A DNA stretch of 64,000 nt, from the NCBI RefSeq assembly GCF_001045465.1, contig NZ_LFND01000001.1:1147526-1211525 (forward strand), written 5' to 3'. Shown here piece after piece: positions 8,336-18,049 of this stretch. Position 1 is the stretch's first letter. Every line of letters starts with the position of its first letter. The position numbers and the translations under genes are program-made. The notes under the pieces are model-generated. The model was not told the DNA's origin, did not search any database, and was given only the letters and a program-made list of their open reading frames with translations. This DNA is from Chryseobacterium angstadtii (lineage in GTDB: Bacteria > Bacteroidota > Bacteroidia > Flavobacteriales > Weeksellaceae).

Positions 8336-10004
8336 CAGGCTGGCATTACTATTTCGGGGAATTCAGTTATTAGTGTTCCTTTTCTTTATTTCATGCGGAA
8401 TCTCAAAATCCGTTCATCATATTCCTGATATCAGCGGATATTCCCTGGAAACTCCTAAGGTTACTAAGGTCAATGATTCTACCTTCAGTTTCAACAAAAA
8501 TTATTTAACCAAAAATAAACAGCAGCTGTGGGAACTTTATATCAAAGGAAATCCTCTGCAGCTGGGATACAACAATGGCGCTTTAACGCAAAACCTTATG
8601 CAGCAGCAGGAAGAAATTTTCTTTTCAAAAGTAGAAGGTTTTGTTCCGTCCCATTTTAAACAGAAACTGCTCAGAGGATTCCTGAAATGGTACAACAGAA
8701 AAATGTACCTGAATGTAAGAGAAGACTATCTGGCAGAATTGTACGGCCTTTCGCAATATTCTTCTGATAAATACAACTTTATTGCCCCGAAATACCTTCG
8801 TAACCTCTATCTTCACGGCGCTCACGACATCGGGCATGCCATGCAGGATCTGGCTATGGTAGGATGTACTTCTCTGGCGGTATGGAATGAAAATACTGAA
8901 GACGGAGAACTGCTCATCGGAAGAAATTTTGATTTTTATGTAGGTGATGATTTTGCGAAAAACAAACTGATAGAATTTGTAGAACCGGAAGCCGGAATAC
9001 CTTATATGTCCGTAAGCTGGCCGGGAATGATAGGCGTAGTATCCGGAATGAATAAAGAAGGCATTACAGTAACCATCAATGCAGGAAAATCTAAAATTCC
9101 TCTGACGGCTAAAACACCGATCTCACTGGTGACAAGGGAAATTCTGCAGTATGCAAAAAATATTGATGAAGCGATTGCCATTGCAAAAAAAAGAAAGGTT
9201 TTTGTTTCCGAATCTATTCTTGTAGGCAGTGCCCATGATAAAAGTGCAGTGATCATAGAAGTTTCACCTGACAATTTCGGGATATATAAAGTAGAAAATA
9301 CCAGCAGGGTTCTCTGTACCAATCATTTTCAGTCAGATGCTTATAAAAATGATAAGAGAAATCAAAAACATATTATAGAAAGCCATTCCGAATACCGTTA
9401 CGAAAAACTTCAGGAGCTTCTTGAAGAAAAGAAAAAACTCAATCCTGAGAAAATGGCTGCCATTTTAAGAGAGAAATCTGGCCTTAAAAATAAAAAAATA
9501 GGGTATGGTAATGAGAAAGCAATTAATCAGCTGCTGGCCCATCATGCCGTGATATTTTCCCCTGAAAAAAGATTGGTTTGGGTTTCATCAAATCCTTATC
9601 AGCTGGGAGAATTTGTCTGCTATGATCTGAATGAAATCTTTTCCGGTAAAAAGCCGGAGGAAAGCCTGCTGGCCAAAACAACGCTGAATATTGCAAGAGA
9701 TCCCTTTGCAGATTCTCAGGAATTCGAAAACTACCAGATATCTAAAATGCTTGGAGCAGAGGTAAGTGATGCTGCAGAAAACAAAGATATAGCGCTTACA
9801 GATGATTTCATTCCTTATTATCAGTCTATGAATCCGGATTTTTGGCAGGTTTATTACATGGCAGGAAAATATTATTTCAGTAATAATGAATTTTCAAAAG
9901 CAAAAACCGAATTTGAAAAGGCACTCACCAAAGAAATTACAACTGTTCCGGACAGACAGAATGTAGAAAAATACCTGAAAAAAACTTTAAAAAAGCTAAA
10001 ATGA
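8322..10004 (+). CDS. C45-type Ntn-hydrolase lipoprotein (acyltransferase/peptidase) with a C-terminal TPR
   Basis: This 560-residue protein starts with a membrane segment and lipobox (FFISCG, lipidated C25). After about 155 more residues comes VGCTSLAVWNE, whose C182 fits the nucleophile exposed by self-cleavage in penicillin acyltransferase-like (C45) Ntn hydrolases. LLIGRNFDFYVGDD follows, matching the family's substrate-pocket segment. Near residues 510-540 lies a single TPR-like helix pair (YMAGKYYFSNNEFSKAKTEFEKAL). Family members form or hydrolyse amide bonds, so it may act on an acylated pigment intermediate or on envelope amides. Its start lies inside the upstream oxidoreductase gene and its stop overlaps the next start (ATGA), so it belongs to the operon. 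Function in pigment synthesis is inferred from context only. Confidence 0.72.
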   Translation: MRTNSRLALLFRGIQLLVFLFFISCGISKSVHHIPDISGYSLETPKVTKVNDSTFSFNKNYLTKNKQQLWELYIKGNPLQLGYNNGALTQNLMQQQEEIFFSKVEGFVPSHFKQKLLRGFLKWYNRKMYLNVREDYLAELYGLSQYSSDKYNFIAPKYLRNLYLHGAHDIGHAMQDLAMVGCTSLAVWNENTEDGELLIGRNFDFYVGDDFAKNKLIEFVEPEAGIPYMSVSWPGMIGVVSGMNKEGITVTINAGKSKIPLTAKTPISLVTREILQYAKNIDEAIAIAKKRKVFVSESILVGSAHDKSAVIIEVSPDNFGIYKVENTSRVLCTNHFQSDAYKNDKRNQKHIIESHSEYRYEKLQELLEEKKKLNPEKMAAILREKSGLKNKKIGYGNEKAINQLLAHHAVIFSPEKRLVWVSSNPYQLGEFVCYDLNEIFSGKKPEESLLAKTTLNIARDPFADSQEFENYQISKMLGAEVSDAAENKDIALTDDFIPYYQSMNPDFWQVYYMAGKYYFSNNEFSKAKTEFEKALTKEITTVPDRQNVEKYLKKTLKKLK

Positions 10005-10366
10005 TTCCTAAACATATCAAGCTGCTGTTCTGCATTCCTTTTGTAATTATCATTAGCTATACGGTCTATTTATTGACCAGATACGCGGCTCTTCCGGAGA
10101 TAATCCCTATTCATGGATACGGAGGGAAAAATGACGGCTATGGAAGCAAACTCTTTCTTTTTGCCCCTATTATCCTGAATCTGGCCATTCTGTATTTCAT
10201 CTGGCTGATCATCAGAAAACCGGATACCATCAAATTTACTTTTGAAGTGAAGGAGGAAGATCAGGAAAAGACCTATCACCAGTATCAATTGGTTTTAATC
10301 ATTTTGGCCTTATTTGTAACCATCATAATGAGCCCGCTATCCTTTTCTGATATTGTCTTTAAATAA
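10001..10366 (+). CDS. Small DUF1648-like membrane protein
   Basis: This 121-residue protein has three predicted membrane segments (about 7-27, 50-70 and 95-115). Between the first two lies LPEIIPIHGYGGKNDGYGSK, which fits the DUF1648 pattern seen at the N-terminus of SdpI-type immunity proteins (LPxxIPxH...D.YGSK). It overlaps the preceding gene by 4 bp (ATGA). It is the last gene of the + strand operon. Function is unknown; a passive role in membrane tolerance or export of the pigment is possible but unsupported. Confidence 0.65.
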   Translation: MIPKHIKLLFCIPFVIIISYTVYLLTRYAALPEIIPIHGYGGKNDGYGSKLFLFAPIILNLAILYFIWLIIRKPDTIKFTFEVKEEDQEKTYHQYQLVLIILALFVTIIMSPLSFSDIVFK

Positions 10367-10423
10367 AAGGATAAAAAGCAGCCAAACTTCTTGCTATACC
10401 TATTTTATTCTTATGATTCTGAA

Positions 10424-10460
10424 ATTCTCTTACGCGAGAGAATGTTTTGTTCTGTTTTAT
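10424..10460 (+). terminator. Probable terminator of the TAL operon
   Basis: A hairpin with arms ATTCTCT/AGAGAAT and loop TACGCG (10424-10443) is followed by a T-rich run (GTTTTGTTCTGTTTTA). The rest of the 311-bp gap 10367-10677 is AT-rich and shows no clear promoter box. Confidence 0.5.
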
Positions 10461-10677
10461 TACGATATGATGCTAATCTTTTGGATATTAATTGTTTATG
10501 AGGGTTGTCGATAGGCATAATGAGATATTCGGATAAGTGGGGCTATTTTAATTTTTTCATACATTAAAATGTTTTTTTTTAATACTTATTTAATTTAATA
10601 TGTAAATTTTGTAACATTTTCTGCTTTTTTCTACTAACTGAGCAATCAAACCAATTTCTCGTTAAAAAGTAAAAAAT

Positions 10678-13326
10678 ATGAAAAGAATTCGACTTAGTGT
10701 AAAGCTTTTACTATTTTGTTCTTTTTTCGGTTTTGGCGTACTTTCTGCTCAAAAACATGAACAGACGATAAAAGATTACGTTAATTCTGAAAAAACATTC
10801 CAAAGGATAAATCCTGAGCTGAAAGCATTTACCATTGTAAACGTAGATCCTTCAACAAGTTTGAAAGGTGATGTTGTAGGAATACAGCAGACCATCAATG
10901 GAGTTCCGGTATTTGGAAGTTCAGCTAATGTTCTGATCAGAGATGGCAAAGTGTTGAGTTTTGCAGATACTTTTATTAAAACTTATCCGTCCCTTGTAAA
11001 AGGAAAGCAAAATGCCATGAAAAATTCTTTGGTAGCGGAAGCAGCCAAGAAATTTAACGGTTCAGCCACTTTTAAAAACAGTGAAGGAAAAGAAGAGCCT
11101 TTAAAAACCAATCTGGTTTATTTTGCAAAAGGCGGAGAATTGATTCTGGGCTATCATTTCAATATTCAAGAAAAAGGAACAAGCAATGTCTGGAGTCTGA
11201 TCATCAGTTCAGATGACGGTTCTGTTTTGTATCAGGAAAATACGACACTTTCGTGTAATTTCCATGATGATGCTTATGAACACCTTCCTACGGAGCTGCC
11301 TGAATTGAAACAAGATACACCGGCTGCAATACTTCCGGCTTACATACAGAAACAAAATAGCACGATTAACAAGAATTTTGTTCTGGCACCGGATAACGCT
11401 TCTTACAATGTTTTTGCGTTTCCTGTTGAAGCTCCTACATTTGGAAACAGAACCCTTATTAACAATCCGTGGGATTTAACAGCTTCTCCGGAAGGATGGC
11501 ATTCTGACGGAACCAATCACTATACCAATACCAGAGGAAATAATGCCTTTGCCTATACTGATGAGGCAGCCTCCGACACCCCTCAGTTTTCCCCTGACGG
11601 AGGAGCGGGAAGAGCATTTGATTTTCCATTGGATTTAACATTGGCTCACCAAAACTATACTTCTGCTGCAGTAACCAATTTGTTTTATACAACAAACAAA
11701 ATGCATGATGTATTCTATAAATTTGGATTCACTGAGTCTGCAAGAAATTACCAGACCAATAACTTTACCAACGGAGGTGCCGGAAACGACCCTGTATTGG
11801 CCGAAGCCAGAGACGGGAGTGGTCTTGGAAATGCTAATTTTAATCCAGGTGCAGATGGAACCAGCGGAAGAATGCAGATGTTCCTTTTTTCACCTGCCAG
11901 TGCAAGATATCTTTACTACAATTCCCCTACAAGCTATGTATCCAGAACTCCGGTAGCAGCTACAGCAGCTTTCGGTCCTCAGATTATGGGTAACCCTGCT
12001 GTTACGGGAGACCTTGCTCTCTCAACACCGGCAGATGCCTGTACAGCTGTTGCAGCAGGAAGTCTGACAGGTAAGATAGCAGTGGTAACCGCAGCAACCT
12101 GTGGTTTTGCCGTTAAAACCAAAAATCTTCAAAATGCAGGAGCAATTGGAGTAATACAATATCACCCGACGAGTGATCAGCCCGTAGGAATGGGGGGAAC
12201 AGACAATACCATCACCATTCCTACAATCATGGTAGGAAAAACAGAAGGTGAATTTTTAGTGAGTGAACTGACCAACGGTGTTGCAAGCAATGCTTCATTA
12301 AAAACAGATGCTGTTTATAAAGATGCAAGCTTGGATAACGGTGTTATATCCCACGAATACGGGCACGGAATTTCTAATCGTCTTACAGGTACGGGAAGTG
12401 GCTGTTTATCATTTTCTACATCCAACGAGCAAATGGGAGAAGGATGGTCTGATTTCTTCGCCTTGATGATTACCAACCGACCTGGAGATAATGCTTCGGT
12501 TCCAAGAGGAATTGGGACCTTTGTTAGTGACCAGCCGGTGAATGGTGGCGGTATACGCCCTGCGAGATATTCCCCGGATTTCACAGTTAATAATTATACC
12601 TATGGAAGAACAAACGGTATGAAAGTGAATAGCAGTATAATCGGAATTGCTATTACAGTACCAAATGTTCACAGTATTGGTTTTGTTTGGGCATCAATGC
12701 TTTGGGATCTTAACTGGAAATACGTAGACAAATATGGTTATAACAGCAATGTGCTGGCAGACCCGAACAGTGGTAGCGCCAGAGTACTGCAGCTTGTTAT
12801 GGATGCTCTTAAACTTCAGCCATGTAATCCAAATTTTATACAGGGTAGAGATGCTATTCTTGCTGCTGATCAGGCTAGAACAGGAGGAGAAGATAAATGT
12901 ATGATCTGGAGAACCTTTGCCAGAAGAGGATTGGGAGTAAATGCTGCTCCTGGTGGACTTAACGGTCTTTATATTGGTGCCAATCAGCCGGCTCCGGATT
13001 TAAGCGATCAGGTTGAAGATTTTACCATCCCTGCAGAATGTGGTGTATTGGCTGTAAATGAAGTGGCTTCAAATTCTAAAGGAATATCCATCTATCCGAA
13101 TCCTGTGAAAACGGAATTTACAATCAAGACGCCTTCAGGAATGGATTTATCAGGAATTACTACGGTTTCTATCTATGATTTTACCGGAAAACTGGTTTCT
13201 TCAGAGAAAATCAATCTTAATAAGCAGAATACGGTGAATGTTAATACACTGTTGAAAGGTGTTTATATGGTGAAAATCAGCAGTAATTCAATTGATTACA
13301 GCCAGAAAATAATTGTTTCAAAATAA
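10678..13326 (+). CDS. Secreted M36 (fungalysin-like) metallopeptidase with PA domain and T9SS sorting tail, copy 1
   Basis: This 882-residue preproprotein has a signal peptide (about 1-24, ending in LSAQ), an FTP-type propeptide (about 30-200), and a catalytic domain with zinc motif HEYGH (559-563) and the downstream EGWSDFF segment supplying the third ligand. A protease-associated insert lies just before the zinc motif (about 440-540, with LTGKIAVVTAATCGF). The tail (from about 806, ISIYPNPVKTEF) is a type A T9SS C-terminal domain ending in SQKIIVSK. It should be exported through the outer membrane by type IX secretion and digest proteins outside the cell. It is followed by its own terminator and a close paralog. 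It has no evident link to pigment synthesis. Confidence 0.93.
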   Translation: MKRIRLSVKLLLFCSFFGFGVLSAQKHEQTIKDYVNSEKTFQRINPELKAFTIVNVDPSTSLKGDVVGIQQTINGVPVFGSSANVLIRDGKVLSFADTFIKTYPSLVKGKQNAMKNSLVAEAAKKFNGSATFKNSEGKEEPLKTNLVYFAKGGELILGYHFNIQEKGTSNVWSLIISSDDGSVLYQENTTLSCNFHDDAYEHLPTELPELKQDTPAAILPAYIQKQNSTINKNFVLAPDNASYNVFAFPVEAPTFGNRTLINNPWDLTASPEGWHSDGTNHYTNTRGNNAFAYTDEAASDTPQFSPDGGAGRAFDFPLDLTLAHQNYTSAAVTNLFYTTNKMHDVFYKFGFTESARNYQTNNFTNGGAGNDPVLAEARDGSGLGNANFNPGADGTSGRMQMFLFSPASARYLYYNSPTSYVSRTPVAATAAFGPQIMGNPAVTGDLALSTPADACTAVAAGSLTGKIAVVTAATCGFAVKTKNLQNAGAIGVIQYHPTSDQPVGMGGTDNTITIPTIMVGKTEGEFLVSELTNGVASNASLKTDAVYKDASLDNGVISHEYGHGISNRLTGTGSGCLSFSTSNEQMGEGWSDFFALMITNRPGDNASVPRGIGTFVSDQPVNGGGIRPARYSPDFTVNNYTYGRTNGMKVNSSIIGIAITVPNVHSIGFVWASMLWDLNWKYVDKYGYNSNVLADPNSGSARVLQLVMDALKLQPCNPNFIQGRDAILAADQARTGGEDKCMIWRTFARRGLGVNAAPGGLNGLYIGANQPAPDLSDQVEDFTIPAECGVLAVNEVASNSKGISIYPNPVKTEFTIKTPSGMDLSGITTVSIYDFTGKLVSSEKINLNKQNTVNVNTLLKGVYMVKISSNSIDYSQKIIVSK

Positions 13327-13351
13327 ATTGTAAAAAGACTGAATTGTTTAT

Positions 13352-13383
13352 GTCCCGGAGCTGATGCTTCGGGACTTTTTTTT
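13352..13383 (+). terminator. Rho-independent terminator of M36 copy 1
   Basis: A GTCCCGGAGC/GCTTCGGGAC stem (10 bp with one G-T pair) and TGAT loop are followed by eight T. A near copy follows the paralog at 16333. Confidence 0.9.
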
Positions 13384-13650
13384 GATATTATTTTAACGAT
13401 ACCTATTGCGTTTCAGATAAAAGTGATGTTTTTTGGATTATAAGTGATTGATTAATTGGTTATCCTAATCATTCTTTGCGCACATTTTCCCATGTTGAGG
13501 TTTATAAAAAGAGGTATTTTTTACATTTTTGATTGAATTTTTAAATTATTTTAATGTTAATTTCAATTTATCTGTCAATTGTTTGAATTTAATGCTTTTT
13601 TATTGTGTTTTTAAATTTCATAAATATATCTTACTCTGCAAAAATAAAAT

Positions 13651-16305
13651 ATGAAAAGAATTCGACTTAGTGTTAAATTTTTATTGCTTTGTTCTGTTTT
13701 CAGTTTTGGAGTATGGTCTGCTCAGAAACATGAGCAGGTGATCAGAGATTACGTTAATTCTGAAAAAACATTTCAAAGAATAAATCCTGAACTGAAAGCA
13801 TTTGCCATAGTGAATGTAGATCCTTCAAAAAGTTTGAACGGAGATATAGTAGGTATACAGCAGATCATTAATAATATCCCTGTTTTTGGAAGTTCAGCAA
13901 ACGTTCTGATTAGAGAAGGTAAAGTTCTTAGTTTTTCGGATACATTTATGAAAACTTATCCTTCCGTAGTAAAAGGAAAACAAAATGTTGGAAAAGAAAA
14001 ACTGATACCTGAAGCCGCCCAAAGGCTTAATGCATTCCCAACTCAAAAGAACAGTGAAGGAAAACAGGTATCTTTAAAAAGTAATCTGGTTTATTTCGCG
14101 AAAGGAGGAGAGCTCATTCTCGGTTATCAGTTCAATATTGAAGAAAGGGAAACCGGTAATATGTGGAATGCGATCATCAGTACAGATGACGGTTCCGTTC
14201 TATATACAGAAAAACTCACACTTTCCTGCAGTTTTCATGATCATGCTTATGATCATGATTCAGAAGCATCCCATTCAATGCCGGATATCCAGCCTGTTCT
14301 GTTTCCTTCTAATATAAATTCAGCAGACAGTAAGCAGAATAAAAACTTTGTTCTGGTACCGGATAATGCATCATATAATGTTTTGCCTTTCCCTGTGGAA
14401 GCTCCTACCTTTGGAAGCAGAGCTCTAATTAATAATCCCTGGGATATTACCGCATCTCCGGAAGGATGGCATTCTGACGGGACCAACCATTATACCAATA
14501 CCAGAGGAAATAATGTCTATGCTTATACCGATGAGAACGGAACCAATGCGCCTCAGTTTTCTCCCGATGGCGGAGCTGCCAGAGCTTTTGATTTTCCAAT
14601 GGATATAAACTTGCCACCGCAGAACTATACATCCGCGTCGGTAACCAATTTATTTTATCTCAACAATAAGATACATGATGTATTTTATAAACTTGGATTT
14701 ACAGAAACCGCAAGAAATTTTCAGGCCAGCAATTTTGGTAAAGGAGGAAACGAAAATGATGCTGTACGGGCAGAAGCAAGAGATGGAGGCGGATATAACA
14801 ATGCTAATTTTGGTACCCCTTCAGATGGTAATGCACCAAGGATGCAAATGTATCTCTGGGAGCCTAAAGATATGCAGAACCTTTTCTATAATTCTCCAGC
14901 TAATTATGTGAATAGAGTATTTAAAAGTGCAACGGCCGGATTTGGTCCCAGACTGGAGGGAAATCCTCCGGTTACGGGGAATTTAGCTCTTACAACCCCT
15001 ATTGATGGCTGTGCAGCCATTTCTCAGGATTTAACAGGGAAAATTGCCGTTATACAGAGAGGAGGATGTAACTTCACGGCTAAAGTTAAAAATGCCCAAC
15101 TGAAAGGCGCTATAGGGGCTGTTATTTACAATGCACCTAATTCAGCAGCTATTGGGACAATGGGTGGAACAGATAATACAATTACAATTCCGTCTGTTTT
15201 GATTGAAAACCAGGAAGGTGCATTTTTGACAGGAGAAATAAACAATGGAGCTACTGTAAATGCCACACTGAAATATGATAAACTGAATTATGTTTACAAA
15301 GACGGAAGCCTGGATAACGGAATTGTTATACATGAATACGGGCATGGTATTTCCAACCGTTTGACAGGAACAGGAAACGGATGTCTTTCTACCTTCGCAT
15401 CGAATGAGCAGATGGGTGAAGGATGGTCAGATTTCTTTGCCCTTATGCTCACCAACAGACCCGGAGATAACGCTGCAGTGGCCAGAGGAATGGGAACCTT
15501 TGCAGCAGAACAGCCTGTGACCGGAAGTGGAATCAGGCCTGCAAAATATTCACCGGATTTCAGTATCAATAATTATACGTACGGAAGAACCAACGGGATG
15601 CAGATAAATGAGACATCGTCTACAGGAGTACAATATACCACAGTAAGTGTACATAGCATCGGGTTTATTTGGGCTACCATGCTGTGGGATCTGCACTGGA
15701 AATATGTGGAGAAATATGGCTATAACAGCAATGTTTTAGCAGATCCGAACAGTGGAAGTGCCAGAGTTCTTCAGCTTGTGGTAGATGCGCTGAAACTACA
15801 GCCTTGTAATCCTAGTTTTATAGCGGGTAGAGATGCTATTATAGCTGCAGATCAGGCAAAAACCGGAGGCCAGGATAAATGCATGATCTGGAAAGCTTTT
15901 GCGAAAAGAGGATTGGGAGTAAATGCAGCTCCAGGCGGACTTTTAGGAGAGTGGTCCGGACATAATAATCCTGCTCCTGAAATCAATGATCAGGTAGAGG
16001 ACTTTACAGTTCCTGCAGAATGTAATACGCTCTCAGTAGATGAGGTTACTGCATCCAAAGGAATATCCATCTATCCGAATCCTGTAAAAACTGAGTTTAC
16101 CATCAAAACCCCTTCGGGAATGGATGTATCAGGAATTACTACGGTTTCTATTTATGATTTTACCGGGAAACTGGTTTCTTCAGAGAAAATTAATCTTAAT
16201 AAACAGAATACAGTCAGTGTTAATAAGCTGCTGAATGGAGTATACATGGTAAAAATTAATGGAACTGCTATTGATTACAGCCAGAAAATAATTGTTTCAA
16301 AATAA
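13651..16305 (+). CDS. Secreted M36 (fungalysin-like) metallopeptidase with PA domain and T9SS sorting tail, copy 2
   Basis: This 884-residue paralog of the upstream gene has the same layout: signal peptide, FTP propeptide, PA insert (LTGKIAVIQRGGCNF), HEYGH (561-565), EGWSDFF, and a T9SS type A tail. The first coding bases (ATGAAAAGAATTCGACTTAG) and most of the sorting tail are virtually identical to copy 1. The differences concentrate in the propeptide-catalytic linker (about 200-240) and in the PA insert. The pair is a tandem duplication with diverging specificity. A 324-bp gap precedes it and holds the copy 1 terminator and an imperfect promoter box (TTACTCTGC) near 13631. Confidence 0.93.
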   Translation: MKRIRLSVKFLLLCSVFSFGVWSAQKHEQVIRDYVNSEKTFQRINPELKAFAIVNVDPSKSLNGDIVGIQQIINNIPVFGSSANVLIREGKVLSFSDTFMKTYPSVVKGKQNVGKEKLIPEAAQRLNAFPTQKNSEGKQVSLKSNLVYFAKGGELILGYQFNIEERETGNMWNAIISTDDGSVLYTEKLTLSCSFHDHAYDHDSEASHSMPDIQPVLFPSNINSADSKQNKNFVLVPDNASYNVLPFPVEAPTFGSRALINNPWDITASPEGWHSDGTNHYTNTRGNNVYAYTDENGTNAPQFSPDGGAARAFDFPMDINLPPQNYTSASVTNLFYLNNKIHDVFYKLGFTETARNFQASNFGKGGNENDAVRAEARDGGGYNNANFGTPSDGNAPRMQMYLWEPKDMQNLFYNSPANYVNRVFKSATAGFGPRLEGNPPVTGNLALTTPIDGCAAISQDLTGKIAVIQRGGCNFTAKVKNAQLKGAIGAVIYNAPNSAAIGTMGGTDNTITIPSVLIENQEGAFLTGEINNGATVNATLKYDKLNYVYKDGSLDNGIVIHEYGHGISNRLTGTGNGCLSTFASNEQMGEGWSDFFALMLTNRPGDNAAVARGMGTFAAEQPVTGSGIRPAKYSPDFSINNYTYGRTNGMQINETSSTGVQYTTVSVHSIGFIWATMLWDLHWKYVEKYGYNSNVLADPNSGSARVLQLVVDALKLQPCNPSFIAGRDAIIAADQAKTGGQDKCMIWKAFAKRGLGVNAAPGGLLGEWSGHNNPAPEINDQVEDFTVPAECNTLSVDEVTASKGISIYPNPVKTEFTIKTPSGMDVSGITTVSIYDFTGKLVSSEKINLNKQNTVSVNKLLNGVYMVKINGTAIDYSQKIIVSK

Positions 16306-16332
16306 GAATTAGGATCAACGACTTATTTTGCA

Positions 16333-16363
16333 GTCCCGGAGCTTATGTTTCGGGACTTTTTTT
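16333..16363 (+). terminator. Rho-independent terminator of M36 copy 2
   Basis: A GTCCCGGAGC/GTTTCGGGAC stem with TTAT loop is followed by seven T. It differs from the copy 1 terminator by a few bases, so the terminator was duplicated with the gene. Confidence 0.9.
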
Positions 16364-16395
16364 GTCTTGGAAATTAACACAGAATCTCAGGTTAA

Positions 16396-17568
16396 TTAGC
16401 TATTCTCCGGATTCAGTTTGTTCAGAAGAAAGAATGAAGCAATTCCGGAAATAGCAGACATAGAGGTGGCAAGAATAGCACTTCCTATCACATACTGAAG
16501 CAGATTGTTTTTAATCAGTTCAAAATTCAGTTCGCTGTTCAGAATATTACTGTCGCCCGGTACGAAAGGAGATCCCAGAAACAGGGAAGCGGCAATTACA
16601 AAAGGAATAAAGGGCGGAAGACTCACGTTGGAAGCTACAAAGGCCAGTACTTTATTCAGTTTAAAAAGAACTGCCAGTGAGATCACAAGTAGCGTATGAA
16701 ATCCCCAGAAAGGAGAAAATCCTATAAATACACCCAGAGCAATGGAAAATGCCTTAGTCCGGTTGCTGCCGTCACTTTCCAGAACATCTTCCTTTATGAA
16801 CCTTTTAAAGCTTTTTTTTTTGAAATTATTCACGAAATTTCTTGGAATAATGTAAAGAAGGGTAATCGTCACCAAAATAGTATTCAGAATACTGATCCGG
16901 GTAAAATCTCTGAACGGCCTGAAATGAGAAACCCTTTCCGCCGGATCATACAAAACCTTAATCGGAACATTTTTTACAGGAACATGCCTCCATGCCGTTC
17001 TTACAATGATTTCGATCTCAAATTCAAATTTGGGAGTGAAATATTTTTTAGGAATTTTATGCAACGGATAGAGTCTGTAGCCGGATTGTGTATCTTCCAG
17101 CTTAATTCCTGTCTCAAACCAGAACCAGAAATTCGAAAAACGGTTCCCGAAGCTGCTTTTTTTCGGAATACCATCCTGGGACATATTTCTATTCCCGATC
17201 AGTAAAACATCTTGTTTTTCCCGAAGAACGGCCTGTATGAAAACGGGAATGTCATCTGGATAATGCTGCCCGTCTGAATCAATGGTGATAGTATGATGAA
17301 ATCCCAGTTCTTTTGCCTTTCTGAAGCCTATTTTCAGTCCGTTTCCTTTTCCTTTGTTCTCGGGCAGTGAAATAACCGTAATCTGCGGATATTGTGCTAA
17401 GATCTGGGGAGTAGAGTCTGTAGAACCGTCATTGACCACAATAATATTTTCGGTATAGTCTAAAACACCGTCTATCACTCTTTTCAGAGTATTTTCGTTA
17501 TTGTAGGTAGGTATTAAAACACAAATCTTTTTTAGAGAAATTGTATTTCGTACTTCAGGAAGGGTCAT
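16396..17568 (-). CDS. Family 2 glycosyltransferase fused to a DUF2062 membrane domain
   Basis: This 390-residue protein has an N-terminal GT-A domain with VLIPTYNNENTLKRVI (about 17-32), VVNDGSTD and the metal-binding TIDSDGQHYPDD (about 95-106). The C-terminal part (about 270-385) contains hydrophobic helices with the FIGFSPFWGFHT signature of DUF2062. Aryl polyene clusters commonly encode a GT2, often next to acyltransferases, with a proposed role in attaching the polyene to a membrane glycolipid. It is the last gene of the long - strand pigment operon, 4 bp after its neighbour. Confidence 0.85.
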   Translation of the reverse strand: MTLPEVRNTISLKKICVLIPTYNNENTLKRVIDGVLDYTENIIVVNDGSTDSTPQILAQYPQITVISLPENKGKGNGLKIGFRKAKELGFHHTITIDSDGQHYPDDIPVFIQAVLREKQDVLLIGNRNMSQDGIPKKSSFGNRFSNFWFWFETGIKLEDTQSGYRLYPLHKIPKKYFTPKFEFEIEIIVRTAWRHVPVKNVPIKVLYDPAERVSHFRPFRDFTRISILNTILVTITLLYIIPRNFVNNFKKKSFKRFIKEDVLESDGSNRTKAFSIALGVFIGFSPFWGFHTLLVISLAVLFKLNKVLAFVASNVSLPPFIPFVIAASLFLGSPFVPGDSNILNSELNFELIKNNLLQYVIGSAILATSMSAISGIASFFLLNKLNPENS

Positions 17569-17572
17569 TGTT

Positions 17573-18049
17573 TTATTTTAAAGTAGCTCTTTCCGGATCT
17601 GTAAATGATTTGGACTGCATGGCAAACTTTTTAACATAGCTTTTCATGACTGTGTTTTGTTTACTGTAATTATTAATCAAAAAAGCCTTGTCATCTTTAA
17701 TACTTCCGCGATAACCTACAATTTTAGGAATGTTTTCCTGTACGCTTAAACGGATCAGGCGCAGTTCGATATTATTGGGATTGGCTTTAATAATGCTCTC
17801 AAGATTGGTAGCGCCCGTTTTTACCAGCGCTTTTCTGTTTTGCTTCACGACTTTGGCTTCCATGATTTTCGCAGCCGCTTTATAGCCGCTGGTTACTGCA
17901 TCAGAGCCGCTCTGCTTTTCAGCAAGATTGATAAAAGCTTCTGTGTTGTCATTGGAAAGATTGGCTTTCGCATAGCTGTTTCTTAACGCTTCCAGATCTG
18001 TCTGAAAGAAAAAGATAAAAGCTGTTATGAGGGACAGGAAAAGTTTCAT
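17573..18049 (-). CDS. Secreted hypothetical protein of the pigment operon
   Basis: This 158-residue protein has an N-terminal hydrophobic segment (about 1-17, LFLSLITAFIFFFQ) that looks like a signal peptide. The mature part is largely helical and rich in Lys, Ala and Asn, possibly TPR-like (NNIELRLIRLSVQENIPKIVGYRG). It overlaps the dehydratase gene upstream by 4 bp and is followed by the GT2 gene after 4 bp, so it is translated as part of the pathway operon. I do not recognise a named family and assign no function. Confidence 0.6.
   Translation of the reverse strand: MKLFLSLITAFIFFFQTDLEALRNSYAKANLSNDNTEAFINLAEKQSGSDAVTSGYKAAAKIMEAKVVKQNRKALVKTGATNLESIIKANPNNIELRLIRLSVQENIPKIVGYRGSIKDDKAFLINNYSKQNTVMKSYVKKFAMQSKSFTDPERATLK

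Noticed and set aside
16696..17205. 169-codon open frame on the + strand
   Set aside because: It is a shadow of the GT2 gene on the - strand; no motif or plausible start context.
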